From positions 230,847 through 294,846 of the forward strand of contig NZ_QDDJ01000006.1 of NCBI RefSeq assembly GCF_003121625.1: DNA of 64,000 nt, written 5' to 3'. The DNA comes from Ornithinimicrobium cavernae. Its GTDB lineage: Bacteria; Actinomycetota; Actinomycetes; Actinomycetales; Dermatophilaceae. Made by a program: the position numbers and the translations under genes. The notes below the pieces were generated by a model. The model did not search any database. It was not told where the DNA came from and saw nothing but the letters and a program-made list of their open reading frames with translations. Below, piece by piece: positions 36,056 to 44,006 of the stretch. Every line of letters begins with the position of its first letter. The stretch's first letter is position 1.

Positions 36056-36431
36056 GGGGAAACTCCTGCACACATTGGGGGATCTCTCCATGGTGGGACG
36101 CCCACGGGGGAGTAGCCGCTGATTCATACGAATCCGGAAGCGACCTTGACCAAGGGATGAGGAGCCCGCCAGCCCCGTGCGCATTTCGTGAGGAAAGTCC
36201 CGGAGCGGCGCGGCGTGGTCGGTGCGGCGAACGCCAAGTCGCGCGATCTGAGACGCGCGATCTCTGGCGAGCCGCGGCGGCCCGAGGCAACACCTTACGG
36301 GACGACGCGCCGAGACTTCACATCAACAGTTGCGAAAGGCAAGGGCAAAGTAAGAGAATGGTAAAGACTTGTTCAACAGCGAGGGGGTCCACGGCGAATC
36401 CCTGGGTCTGCTGAACCCTGAGGAGCTGCTC
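36056..36431. promoter_or_regulatory. 376-base divergent promoter region (CWB2-hydrolase / response regulator)
   Basis: No gene is seen. For the leftward gene, TATGAA on the minus strand (36122-36128) is a fair -10, with TGGTCA 18 bases further upstream. The dyad GATTC-ATAC-GAATC (36121-36134) overlaps that -10 and may be an operator. The right part (36340-36375) is AT-rich and may carry the promoter of the response regulator, which has AGGAG at 36421-36425. Confidence 0.4.
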
Positions 36432-37103
36432 ATGCGCCCGATTGCGGTGCTTCCCTCGACGGCGGGCCACGCGACCGCCCAAGCGGTGTTCCAGGTGCTC
36501 GTTCAACAGCACCTGGAGTACGACGTCATGTCCACCGCCGAATTCACCCGTGCACCGCGGGGCGAGCGTTCCTCCATGGTGGTCGCGCTGGTGCGCGGCC
36601 TCGATGTCCCAGCCGTCGAGCTCGTCCGGACCCTCCGCGAGCTGATGGTCCCGGCCTTCCTCGTCGCCGAGGAGCTCAGCGAGGCCGACGAGGTGACACT
36701 GCTCCACTCGGGTGTGTATGACGTGGTCCGGGCCAACTCGTCTCCGCAGCTGATCGGTGCCCGGCTCCGGAGCATGTTCCACCACGTGCACGAGGGGGAG
36801 CCGTCGCGCACACCCTTCCAGTTCGCGAACGTCACGGTGCGTCCCGACCATCACGAGGTGCACGTGGACGACCGTCCCGTCCCCGTCACCCGGACCGAGT
36901 TCCGACTGCTCGTCGTCCTGGCGCAGCAACCCGACCAGGTCGTGGCCAAGGAGGTGCTTGCCGAGCTGTTGGGCGACTCACGAAGGCTGGCGCCGCACGC
37001 GGTCGAGAGCCACGTCAGTCGGCTGCGCAACAAGATCACCGCGGCAGGGGGCCCGAGGCTCATCGAGTCGGTCCGTGGTGTCGGCTACCGACTGCGTGTC
37101 TGA
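36432..37103 (+). CDS. OmpR-type DNA-binding regulator with a degenerate receiver domain
   Basis: The 223-residue protein ends in a clear winged helix (about 140-223) with VTRTEFRLLVVLAQQPDQVVAKEVL and ESHVSRLRNKI...IESVRGVGYRL. The N-terminal ~115 residues have receiver size and beta/alpha order. The acidic pair after strand 1 (MRPIAVLPSTAG) and the phospho-Asp after strand 3 (SSMVVALVRGLDVPA) are not in the canonical context, and the conserved Lys is missing. It is therefore probably an orphan regulator not controlled by phosphorylation. ATG 36432 has AGGAG six bases before it. It is divergent from the CWB2-hydrolase and may control that gene or the polysaccharide operons. Confidence 0.85.
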   Translation: MRPIAVLPSTAGHATAQAVFQVLVQQHLEYDVMSTAEFTRAPRGERSSMVVALVRGLDVPAVELVRTLRELMVPAFLVAEELSEADEVTLLHSGVYDVVRANSSPQLIGARLRSMFHHVHEGEPSRTPFQFANVTVRPDHHEVHVDDRPVPVTRTEFRLLVVLAQQPDQVVAKEVLAELLGDSRRLAPHAVESHVSRLRNKITAAGGPRLIESVRGVGYRLRV

Positions 37104-37129
37104 CGGGCAGGCGCCTGCCTGAGCGGGGC

Positions 37130-37762
37130 CTACAGCGAGTGCTTCACGACCTGCACGGCGTCCGCCGCACCGGTGACGCGCACGTCAGCGACCCGCAACC
37201 GTCCGGAGACCGCCAGGAGCAGCTCGCCGGGCGCACCCGTGAGCACCGCGGTGCCCGCGTCGGTCGGTCGCTTGACTGCTGCCCGACCGTGGCCCGGTGC
37301 CACCAGGACCACGCCTGCCGGGATGCGGCGGAGCATCAGCTTCGCGGCTCTGGCGAGCTGGCCCCAGAGCGCGGTCTCGAGGTCGACCGAGACCGTTCGG
37401 CGCGGTCCGACCCGGCCGTCGCCCCGGAGCACGTCCTCCTGGTGGACGAAGAACTCCGTGAGGTTGGTGAGCTCGTCGACGAAAGCCAGCCTCGTGGGCG
37501 ACCAGGCCGGCGGGCCCGTGCGCACCAGTTGGACGAGCTGCTCCCAGGGCCGCGTCGCGTAGTCCGCCATTGCCTGCTCCAGCCGTCCCGCCAGCGGAGG
37601 CACGAACATGCCAACCGCCAGGTCGGGTCGCGAGTCCCGGATCACCAGGTGGGCGGCGAGCTCCGCCGTGGACCAGGGGTCGCATTGGGTGGGCGCCGCC
37701 GGCCCCACTCGCGCGAGGGTGTCGGCAAGGGACTGCCTCTCCTGCGCGGCGTGGTGGGGCAC
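37130..37762 (-). CDS. TIGR03085-type maleylpyruvate-isomerase-like protein
   Basis: The 210-residue protein begins AAQERQSLADTLARVGP...CDPWSTAELAAHLVIRDSRPD, the actinobacterial TIGR03085 pattern related to DinB and mycothiol-dependent maleylpyruvate isomerase. FVDELTNLTEFFVHQEDVLR carries the His/Glu set for metal. The C-terminus is an SCP2-like part (VRVTGAADAVQVVKHSL). A thiol- or metal-dependent role is likely, but the substrate is unknown. GTG 37762 lies three bases after the stop of the peptide deformylase gene, so the two are co-transcribed. Confidence 0.85.
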   Translation of the reverse strand: MPHHAAQERQSLADTLARVGPAAPTQCDPWSTAELAAHLVIRDSRPDLAVGMFVPPLAGRLEQAMADYATRPWEQLVQLVRTGPPAWSPTRLAFVDELTNLTEFFVHQEDVLRGDGRVGPRRTVSVDLETALWGQLARAAKLMLRRIPAGVVLVAPGHGRAAVKRPTDAGTAVLTGAPGELLLAVSGRLRVADVRVTGAADAVQVVKHSL

Positions 37763-37765
37763 GGC

Positions 37766-38335
37766 TCAGACGTCCTCGGCCTTGGTGGTCGCGGGGTTCC
37801 ACTTCTTGACGAGCCGGTCGGCCCAACCGCGCTCCAGTGCCGCCTGGCGGGCCTGCGCCTTGATCGGCCCCATCAACCGGTCGACATAGACGGTGCCGTC
37901 CAGGTGGTCGGTCTCGTGCTGCAGGCAGCGGGCGAGCAGGCCCTCACCCTCGATGACGACGGGACTGCCTTCCAGGTCCGTGCCGGTCACCCGGGCGCGG
38001 GGGTGGCGGGCGAGCGGGAAGTACTCACCGGGCACCGACAGGCAGCCCTCGCCGTCCTCCTCCTCGTCCAGCGGCGACGGCGTCCCCAGCCGCTCGAGGG
38101 TCGGGTTGATCACCACCCCTCGTGCGTTCGGGCCGTCCGGGACCGGACAGTCATACACGAAGATCCGCAGGCGCACCCCGACCTGGTTGGCGGCCAGCCC
38201 GACGCCCTCGGCCGCCTCCATGGTGTCGAACATGTCGGCCACGAGGGTCCGTATGTCTTCTGTCACCTCGCGCACGCGCTTGGTGGGCTGGTGCAGTGCC
38301 TGGTGGCCGAGGACAGTGATTTCGCGGACGGTCAC
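37766..38335 (-). CDS. def: Peptide deformylase
   Basis: The 189-residue enzyme removes the N-formyl group from new proteins. All three motifs are present: GVGLAANQVG (44-53), EGCLSVPG (96-103, metal Cys) and QHETDHLDG (139-147, metal His pair and catalytic Glu). GTG 38335 is preferred over ATG 38356 because the ribosome site AGAGGAG lies between them and the family usually begins a few residues before the first strand (here VREITVLGH). It is co-transcribed with the TIGR03085 gene downstream. Confidence 0.95.
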   Translation of the reverse strand: MTVREITVLGHQALHQPTKRVREVTEDIRTLVADMFDTMEAAEGVGLAANQVGVRLRIFVYDCPVPDGPNARGVVINPTLERLGTPSPLDEEEDGEGCLSVPGEYFPLARHPRARVTGTDLEGSPVVIEGEGLLARCLQHETDHLDGTVYVDRLMGPIKAQARQAALERGWADRLVKKWNPATTKAEDV

Positions 38336-38444
38336 GGGGACAACTCCTCTGAGCATGACGTGGCTGGCTGATCCTGCCGGACGATCCTACTGGGGCAGCG
38401 ATCCCGGACCGGCACTCCAGTCGGACCGAGGGTTCGGGCCGGCC

Positions 38445-39293
38445 TCACTTCTGCCGTGGGCGAGGGATGGGTCCGGTGATGTCCGGGTCATCGTCCCAAC
38501 GGCCCACCGGCGCATAGGACGCCGCGTCCTCGTGAGAGACCTGCCAGGCCGGACCGTCAGGGTCGGTCTCGTCCGTGGTGTCCGCTCCGTCGTAGCCAGC
38601 GGTGTCCGCTCCGCCGTAGCCAGCCCGGGCCCGGCCGCTCACGCCGCCCTCATCACGGTGCCAGCCCTCGTCCCGGTGCCAGTCGCCGTCACCGGTCCGC
38701 TCGTAGTCACCGGGCGTGCCGTCCCCGGAGGAATCGGTCTCGGACCAGTCCCCGCCGTCGACGTCCTCATCCGGGTCGCGTCCCTGCGGGCCGAAGATCG
38801 TGTCGCAGATCCGTCGATAGGTGTCGTCGGGGTCCGGCACCCAGTTGATCTCGCGCATCGCCTGGTCCTGGCCGGCCGACTCCATGATGAACTGTCCGTA
38901 GCCGAGGACCCGACCGAGCGGAGACCGGGCGTAGTTCATGTCGGTGACCTTGCGCAGGGGCATCATCGCCACCTTGTGGGTGATCAGGCCGTAGGTCATG
39001 AGCAGGCGCTTGTCGGTGGCCACGAACCACTCGTTGCGCCACTCCAGGCTCTTCCACAGCAGGCGCAGCACCAGGGCGAACCACAACCACCACGCCACCA
39101 ACGGCAGCACAGAGGCCTCGGGCGGCGTGTTCGCCGAGATCCAGGCGGCGGCGACGAGCCCGGCGAGGGCCGAGGCCACCGGCTCGATCATCCGGCCCCA
39201 GTGGTGCCGGATCGCGACCACCACGCGCTCGTCGCCCAGGACATAGCGATCGAGGATGCGGCTGTGCACGCGCGTGCCGAGCACCGGCCTCAC
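38445..39293 (-). CDS. Membrane protein with bacterial PH domain and long acidic tail
   Basis: The 282-residue product has two membrane helices (about 38-85) followed by a bPH2-type PH domain with NEWFVATDKRLLMTYGLITHKVAMMPLRKVTDM and SPLGRVLGYGQFIMESAGQ, the YdbT/DUF304 pattern. From about 165 on it is an Asp/Glu/Gly-rich, probably disordered tail with two WHRDEG copies. The family is widespread and its role is not firmly known. The start is GTG 39293. The 55-residue membrane protein gene stands just upstream on the same strand. Confidence 0.8.
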   Translation of the reverse strand: MRPVLGTRVHSRILDRYVLGDERVVVAIRHHWGRMIEPVASALAGLVAAAWISANTPPEASVLPLVAWWLWFALVLRLLWKSLEWRNEWFVATDKRLLMTYGLITHKVAMMPLRKVTDMNYARSPLGRVLGYGQFIMESAGQDQAMREINWVPDPDDTYRRICDTIFGPQGRDPDEDVDGGDWSETDSSGDGTPGDYERTGDGDWHRDEGWHRDEGGVSGRARAGYGGADTAGYDGADTTDETDPDGPAWQVSHEDAASYAPVGRWDDDPDITGPIPRPRQK

Positions 39294-39324
39294 CGGGTCC
39301 TGGGTGCGCGCGTCACGGCCATCG

Positions 39325-39492
39325 TCACTCGATGAGCGAGGAGAAGAACTGACCGATGTTCTGGAAGCCAGTGACGATGATGTCCCAGACTGCCTGGACG
39401 ATGTCAGCGGCCCGCTCCGGGCTCGTGATGATCGCGTAGACGATGAACCCGAACAGCAGCCAGATCAGGATCTGCTTGATGTTCTTGGGCAT
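39325..39492 (-). CDS. 55-residue membrane protein
   Basis: This short gene starts at ATG 39492 with AGGAGACC about six bases before it and stops at TGA 39325. The product has one membrane helix near the start (MPKNIKQILIWLLFGFIVYA) and a second amphipathic helix (DIVQAVWDIIVTGFQNIGQF). The strong ribosome site, the Lys-rich cytoplasmic start and the clear helix make it a real gene. Small proteins of this look stand next to PH-domain genes in other actinobacteria, as far as I recall, but I cannot check this here. It is transcribed toward the PH-domain gene, 31 bases before its start. Confidence 0.75.
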   Translation of the reverse strand: MPKNIKQILIWLLFGFIVYAIITSPERAADIVQAVWDIIVTGFQNIGQFFSSLIE

Positions 39493-39600
39493 CAGGTCTC
39501 CTCGTGCGTTGACAGACAGTGGTCACAATCGTCCAGCATCATCGCAGGCGCTCCCTGGCAGAAGGGCCAGGCGCGCCGCCGCCCGCAGCATCTGCTGAGC

Positions 39601-41343
39601 TCACTCCAGCCGCCACACCACCGTCTCCCCACGCTCGGCCACGGAGCGGAAGTCATCGGGGAACCGCAGGTCACAGGCCCGCAGCGCGGTCCGCAGCCGG
39701 TCCCGGTCCTCGGAGGCGCCGGGGACAGTGTCACCCGGATCGATCACGAACAGGTCGTCGGGCGGCTGTGTGCGGCAGGCCTCGACGACGGAGGTCGCCC
39801 AGCTGGCGTCGCGCCACGGGCTCGCCCAGCCGCTCTGGTTGAACAGGAACAGGTGCCCGGGCGAGGCGATGGCGACGGCCGGGACGCCCGCCGCCCGCTG
39901 CTCGCGCGCCACGGCAGCGAGCCAGTCCGCCTCCTCCGACTGCTCCGGCATCATCCGTATGCCGGACAGCTGGGGGACCGAGGTCGGTGCGCCCTGGGAG
40001 AGGTAGGGCGTGGTGCGGTACGGGTGGACCAGCACGTCACCGGCCACGTGGGAGGCGGTCAGGGCGAGGACCAGTCCACCGAGCAGCACGGGCGCGCCCC
40101 GGACGGCCGGGGCCGCCGCACGGGACAGCAGACAGAGGGCGGCGCCGAGCAGCACCGCCCACACTGTGGCCGCGAAGAGCGTCTGACCCCAGATCCCGTT
40201 GTTGGTGCCGGCCGCCGCAGTGAGCGGCGTCGCGAGCACCAGGCCGACCACGAGCACCAGCCGGATCGGGGTGCCGGGTCGCCGCCGGTGGGCGAGCACC
40301 AGCACGAGCAGACCGCCGGCTCCCAGGAACGCGGACAGCGACCCGAGGGTCTCCCACGAGGCACGCGCCGGCCAGAGCAGCGCGAGCACGGCAGCGACCG
40401 GCAGGAGCCAGGTCAGCACGACGACGCCGCGCCGCCCGTCAGTGGACCGCACCGCGCGCAGCGCCAGCACCGCGAGCAGCGCCAGGGGGACCACCAGCAC
40501 CCAGGCCGTCTGCAGGGTCGCCTCCAGGTAGGTGCGCAGCACCACCGGCACGGAGTGGTCGGTCACCTCCTGCGCCCGGACGTCGAACAGGAGCCCGGTC
40601 GCCTGACGCACGGTGTCGAGGACGGGCACGCCCGTCGCCACCAGCAGGACGAGGGCCAGCGCGGCGCCCCCGAGCGCCGCGAGACCCCTGAGTCGCCTCG
40701 GCACTCCGGGCACGGGCACGGCGACCGCCGGCAGGAGCAGCGGCACCCACGCCACACCGGTCGTGAACTTCGCGACCACGAGGGGCGGGAGCAGGAGGCC
40801 GGCGACCAGCCAGGGGAGCACCGCCCGTCGGGCAGGGTCCACCGCAGGGGGCAGGAGGCCCAGCGCGAGCGCCGCGCACAGCAGCTGCCCGAGCCAGGAG
40901 GAGAGCTCGTTGTAGCCCAGGTAGCGGGGCGGATAGCTCCACGCCAGCAGGGTGCCCGCCTGCGCGACGAGCAGGACGAGCCACCACTCCCGCCGTGCCA
41001 GCGGCCTCCCGAGCCGGGCGAGCACGCGACCGGCCGTCCAGGTCAGCGCGCCCGACAGCGCGAGGTACCCGACGAGCCGCAGGACACGGAACACCAGGAC
41101 CCGCTCACCGACCGCCGCGAACAGCGGGTGCAGCAGGTGCTGGAACCCCCAGGCCTCACCGACGGCGAGCCGGTCGCTGGCGATCATCGTGTAGACGAAC
41201 GCCTCGTCGGTCCAGTCGAACCCGCGGTTCAGGCTGACCAGCACCAGGCCCAGCCCCACCAGCGTGGCGGCCCCACAGAGCACGAGGTGGGCGGGGTGCC
41301 AGGAGCGCGCACCGGCGCCGACGGCGTGCTCCGGCTGGGACAT
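39601..41343 (-). CDS. Large integral membrane protein, possible GT-C glycosyltransferase
   Basis: The 580-residue protein has about 11-12 membrane helices and a C-terminal soluble domain of ~130 residues outside the membrane (ADWLAAVAREQRAAGVPAV... to the end). The first loop after helix 1 has NRGFDWTDEAFVYTM with acidic Asp/Glu, as in GT-C enzymes of the PMT/ArnT type; that is a weak match. It may mannosylate proteins or lipids with polyprenyl sugars. ATG 41343 is used because the frame upstream has no helix or ribosome site. It is divergent from the cobalamin riboswitch operon. Confidence 0.68.
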   Translation of the reverse strand: MSQPEHAVGAGARSWHPAHLVLCGAATLVGLGLVLVSLNRGFDWTDEAFVYTMIASDRLAVGEAWGFQHLLHPLFAAVGERVLVFRVLRLVGYLALSGALTWTAGRVLARLGRPLARREWWLVLLVAQAGTLLAWSYPPRYLGYNELSSWLGQLLCAALALGLLPPAVDPARRAVLPWLVAGLLLPPLVVAKFTTGVAWVPLLLPAVAVPVPGVPRRLRGLAALGGAALALVLLVATGVPVLDTVRQATGLLFDVRAQEVTDHSVPVVLRTYLEATLQTAWVLVVPLALLAVLALRAVRSTDGRRGVVVLTWLLPVAAVLALLWPARASWETLGSLSAFLGAGGLLVLVLAHRRRPGTPIRLVLVVGLVLATPLTAAAGTNNGIWGQTLFAATVWAVLLGAALCLLSRAAAPAVRGAPVLLGGLVLALTASHVAGDVLVHPYRTTPYLSQGAPTSVPQLSGIRMMPEQSEEADWLAAVAREQRAAGVPAVAIASPGHLFLFNQSGWASPWRDASWATSVVEACRTQPPDDLFVIDPGDTVPGASEDRDRLRTALRACDLRFPDDFRSVAERGETVVWRLE

Positions 41344-41408
41344 GGGCAGATCGTCCCATCCCGGGGCGTCGCGGGGGCGCACGCGCGAGGGTGTCGTCGT
41401 GCCGCCCG

Positions 41409-41580
41409 GTGCTACCCTCGACCTATCCCACGAGGTTGCAGGGGAAGCCGGTCCGAGTCCGGCGCTGACCCGCAACGGTAGGCCGCTCACCAGGGCGGCG
41501 AGCCCGATCATCCCGCGACCGAGTTGGACTCCACGACACCCGCCGAGGACTGCGGGCCGGAGTCCGGGCGCCGGCAGGGC
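41409..41580 (+). promoter_or_regulatory. Cobalamin riboswitch 1
   Basis: The conserved core is GGGGAAGCCGGTCCGAGTCC and then GGCGCTGACCCGCAACGGTA, the B12-box hallmark of adenosyl/methyl-cobalamin riboswitches. A GAGCCCGATCATCCCGCGACC segment downstream corresponds to the second conserved region. A hairpin GGCCGGT/ACCGGCC (41591-41610) lies between the aptamer and the ribosome site CAGGAG and can serve as the expression platform. B12 should shut off the operon that follows. Confidence 0.93.
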
Positions 41581-41631
41581 AGCGGTGTCCGGCCGGTCCG
41601 GTCACCGGCCAGAGACCAGGAGCAGCCCGCG

Positions 41632-42846
41632 ATGCGCCGCACCACAACCCAGGCCGTATGCCGCGCGCTCGCCACCCTCTCCCTCGTCGCGGCGGGACTG
41701 TGGTCACCGGGGGCGGCCACCGCTGGGCCTGGCTTCGCCGCGGACCCGGCCACCGCCCTCACCTCGGCCCCGGCGCCCCTCGCGTCGCCCGACAGCTATG
41801 CCGGCCCGTGCACCGACGACCTCGGTGTCACGGTCGTCGTCGACTTCCAGGGTCTCGGCGGCACCACCGTGGTGCGGTGCGCGCCCGGCAGCGGGGGCCA
41901 GCCGTTCGCGGGGTCCGGGCTGGACGCGTTCCAGGCGGCGGGCATCCAGATCGCCGGCACGAGCCAGGAAGGCCTGGCGGTCGTGTGCCGGGTCAACGGT
42001 CGGCCCGCCGCCGACGAGCCGCTGCCGGTCCGGGGCGACGAGGGCTACACCGAGCAGTGCGTCACGATGCCGCCCGCCTCGGCCTACTGGTCCTACTGGC
42101 AGGCGGACAACGGTGGTAGCTGGGCGTTCAGCCAGCGCGGCGTCACCAGCAGCACGGCCCGGGCCGGTGGCTTCGAGGCGCTGTCCTTCTCCCTCAACTC
42201 CACCTCGGCGCCGCCGCGCACGGCGCCCAGCAGGCCGACCCCCGAGCCGTCTCCCTCGCCGGAGCCGTCACCCTCACCGTCACCGGAGCCGTCTCCCTCG
42301 CCTGCGCCGGAACCGTCGCCACCGCCCAGTCAGGACCCGGCGCCGAGCCCGCCACCGAGCGAGGACCCCGAGCCGGCCCCGGCGCCGTCACCCGGCCCGG
42401 AGCCTGCACCCGCTCCCGATCCGGGGGCCGAGCCGCCCAGCGAGCCGGAGCCCTCGAGGAGCAGCGAGCCGGGTCCGGGCGAGCCCGCGCCCGATCCGCG
42501 GCCCACGGGAGTATCGACGACGGACGCCGACCAGACAGCCACCGGCAGCAACGAGACGGCGGGCAGCGACGAGACGACGGGTCGCGACGAGTCGGCGGCC
42601 GGCGCGGACGCGACCGTGCGCTCCGCGCCACCCGGGGCGCCGCTGACCGACGCGACCGGCCCGACCGCACCGGCAGACCCCGCGACCGACGCGGCCAGCG
42701 AGCCGTTCACCGACGGCGACGAGGACGGTGGGGGAGCCGGCGCGCTCTGGGTGACCTTCGGCATACTCCTGCTCCTGGGCGGCCTCGCCTTCCTGGCCTC
42801 GCGCCGCCGGCGGGACCCGGGGATCACCCACCGGGTCGAGCCGTGA
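41632..42846 (+). CDS. Membrane-anchored DUF4430-like surface protein, putative cobalamin capture
   Basis: The 404-residue protein has a signal peptide, then a ~130-residue beta domain (about 58-190): VTVVVDFQGLGG, SGLDAFQAAGIQ, GLAVVCRVNGRPA and AYWSYWQADNGGSWAFSQRG. This 'ldaL...W.y...G' pattern resembles DUF4430, the beta domain of transcobalamin. A very long Pro/Ser/Glu linker (195-310) and an acidic part lead to a C-terminal membrane helix (LWVTFGILLLLGGLAFLA) and an Arg-rich stop. The linker suits a domain held across the wall. It is the first gene behind riboswitch 1 and overlaps the EcfT gene by four bases. B12 binding is inferred. Confidence 0.8.
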   Translation: MRRTTTQAVCRALATLSLVAAGLWSPGAATAGPGFAADPATALTSAPAPLASPDSYAGPCTDDLGVTVVVDFQGLGGTTVVRCAPGSGGQPFAGSGLDAFQAAGIQIAGTSQEGLAVVCRVNGRPAADEPLPVRGDEGYTEQCVTMPPASAYWSYWQADNGGSWAFSQRGVTSSTARAGGFEALSFSLNSTSAPPRTAPSRPTPEPSPSPEPSPSPSPEPSPSPAPEPSPPPSQDPAPSPPPSEDPEPAPAPSPGPEPAPAPDPGAEPPSEPEPSRSSEPGPGEPAPDPRPTGVSTTDADQTATGSNETAGSDETTGRDESAAGADATVRSAPPGAPLTDATGPTAPADPATDAASEPFTDGDEDGGGAGALWVTFGILLLLGGLAFLASRRRRDPGITHRVEP

Positions 42847-44006
42847 CCGACCGCCCGGGCACCCGCTGGCGCAGCTACTACCTGCCGCGCACGCTGCACC
42901 CCGGCGCGTGGTGGGTCTGGGCGCTGGGCCTGGCCGTCGCCGCCAGCCGCACCACCAACCCGCTCCTGCTCGCCCTGATCCTCGCCGTCGCGTGCACCGT
43001 CGTGGTGGCCCGGCGCGGGGACGCCCCGTGGGCCCTGGCGTTCCGGCTCTACCTCTACGTCGGTGCGTTCATCGTGCTGATGCGGGTGGTGTTCCGGATC
43101 GTGTTCGGCGGCAACCAGGGCGGCACCATCCTGTTCACCCTGCCAACGGTCCCGCTGCCGGACTGGCTGGCCGGGATCCGACTGCTCGGGGCGGTGTCCG
43201 CCGAGTCGGTGCTCGGTGGCTTCTACGACGGGCTGCGGCTGGCGACGATGATCGTCTGCATCGGCGCGGCCAACGCACTGGCCAACCCCAAGCGGCTGCT
43301 CAAGACCGTCCCCAGTGCCCTGTATGACGTGGGGTCGGCCGTCGTCGTCGCGCTGTCGGTCTTCCCCCAGCTGGCCGAGTCGGTCCAGCGCGTGCGTCGC
43401 GCCCGGCGGCTGCGCGGTGGCTCGGGCAGGGGCCTGCGCGCCCTGCGCGGCATCCTCATCCCGGTGCTGGAGGACGCTCTCGACCGGTCCCTGCTGCTCG
43501 CCTCCGCGATGGACTCCCGCGGCTACGGGCGTTCGGCACAGGTGCCGCAGGGCACCCGCCTGGTCGCCGGTGCCTGCACCGTCGCCGGCCTGCTCGGGGT
43601 GTGCGTCGGCGTCTACGGGGTGCTGGACGGCACGACGCCGCGTTACCTGGGGTTGCCCATGCTGGTGGTGGGGCTGGCGCTCGCTGCTGCAGGGTTCGTG
43701 CTCACCGGCCGGCGCGTGCGGCGGAGCCGCTACCGCCCCGACCCGTGGGGGCTGGCCGAGTCCGTGGTCGCCGGCTCCGGCGTCGCGGTCGGGCTGCTGC
43801 TCTACGGCCTGCTCTCCGTCGACCCGACCAACCTGCACCCGTCGCTGTTCCCGCTGAACTGGCCGCAGGCCGAGGTGTCCCTGGTCGTGAGCATCCTGGT
43901 CGGGGCGCTGCCCGCGGTGCTGGCCCCGCCGACCCCGCTCACGGTGGACGAGATCCGGTCCGCCGGCACACGGCATACGGCCGACCTGGTGGGGGTCGCC
44001 CCGTGA
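42843..44006 (+). CDS. ECF transporter transmembrane component EcfT (CbiQ-like)
   Basis: The 387-residue protein has six to eight membrane helices and the two coupling motifs that touch the ATPases: RVRRARRLRGG near residue 185 and LLASAMDSRGYGR near 220. These define EcfT/CbiQ proteins. It joins the substrate-binding S component to the ATPase pair. A long C-terminal extension adds further helices (GLAESVVAGSGVAVGLLLYG). GTGA overlaps on both sides show a tight operon under riboswitch 1, so cobalamin or cobalt is the probable substrate. Confidence 0.9.
   Translation: MTDRPGTRWRSYYLPRTLHPGAWWVWALGLAVAASRTTNPLLLALILAVACTVVVARRGDAPWALAFRLYLYVGAFIVLMRVVFRIVFGGNQGGTILFTLPTVPLPDWLAGIRLLGAVSAESVLGGFYDGLRLATMIVCIGAANALANPKRLLKTVPSALYDVGSAVVVALSVFPQLAESVQRVRRARRLRGGSGRGLRALRGILIPVLEDALDRSLLLASAMDSRGYGRSAQVPQGTRLVAGACTVAGLLGVCVGVYGVLDGTTPRYLGLPMLVVGLALAAAGFVLTGRRVRRSRYRPDPWGLAESVVAGSGVAVGLLLYGLLSVDPTNLHPSLFPLNWPQAEVSLVVSILVGALPAVLAPPTPLTVDEIRSAGTRHTADLVGVAP

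Noticed and set aside
36190..36200. GAGGAAAGTCC, like conserved region I of RNase P RNA
   Set aside because: None of the other conserved RNase P segments (for example ACAGAA or the P4 partner) follow within the available space before the next gene; chance match.
15822..36431. Integrative genomic island with integrase and attachment repeat
   Set aside because: Lower GC and a tRNA at the left edge are suggestive, but no integrase, transposase or repeated tRNA end was found in the window.
39256..41481. Long plus-strand frame opposite the large membrane protein
   Set aside because: Composition is Gln/Arg/His/Gly-rich without hydrophobic core, as expected for antisense of a membrane protein; no start context.
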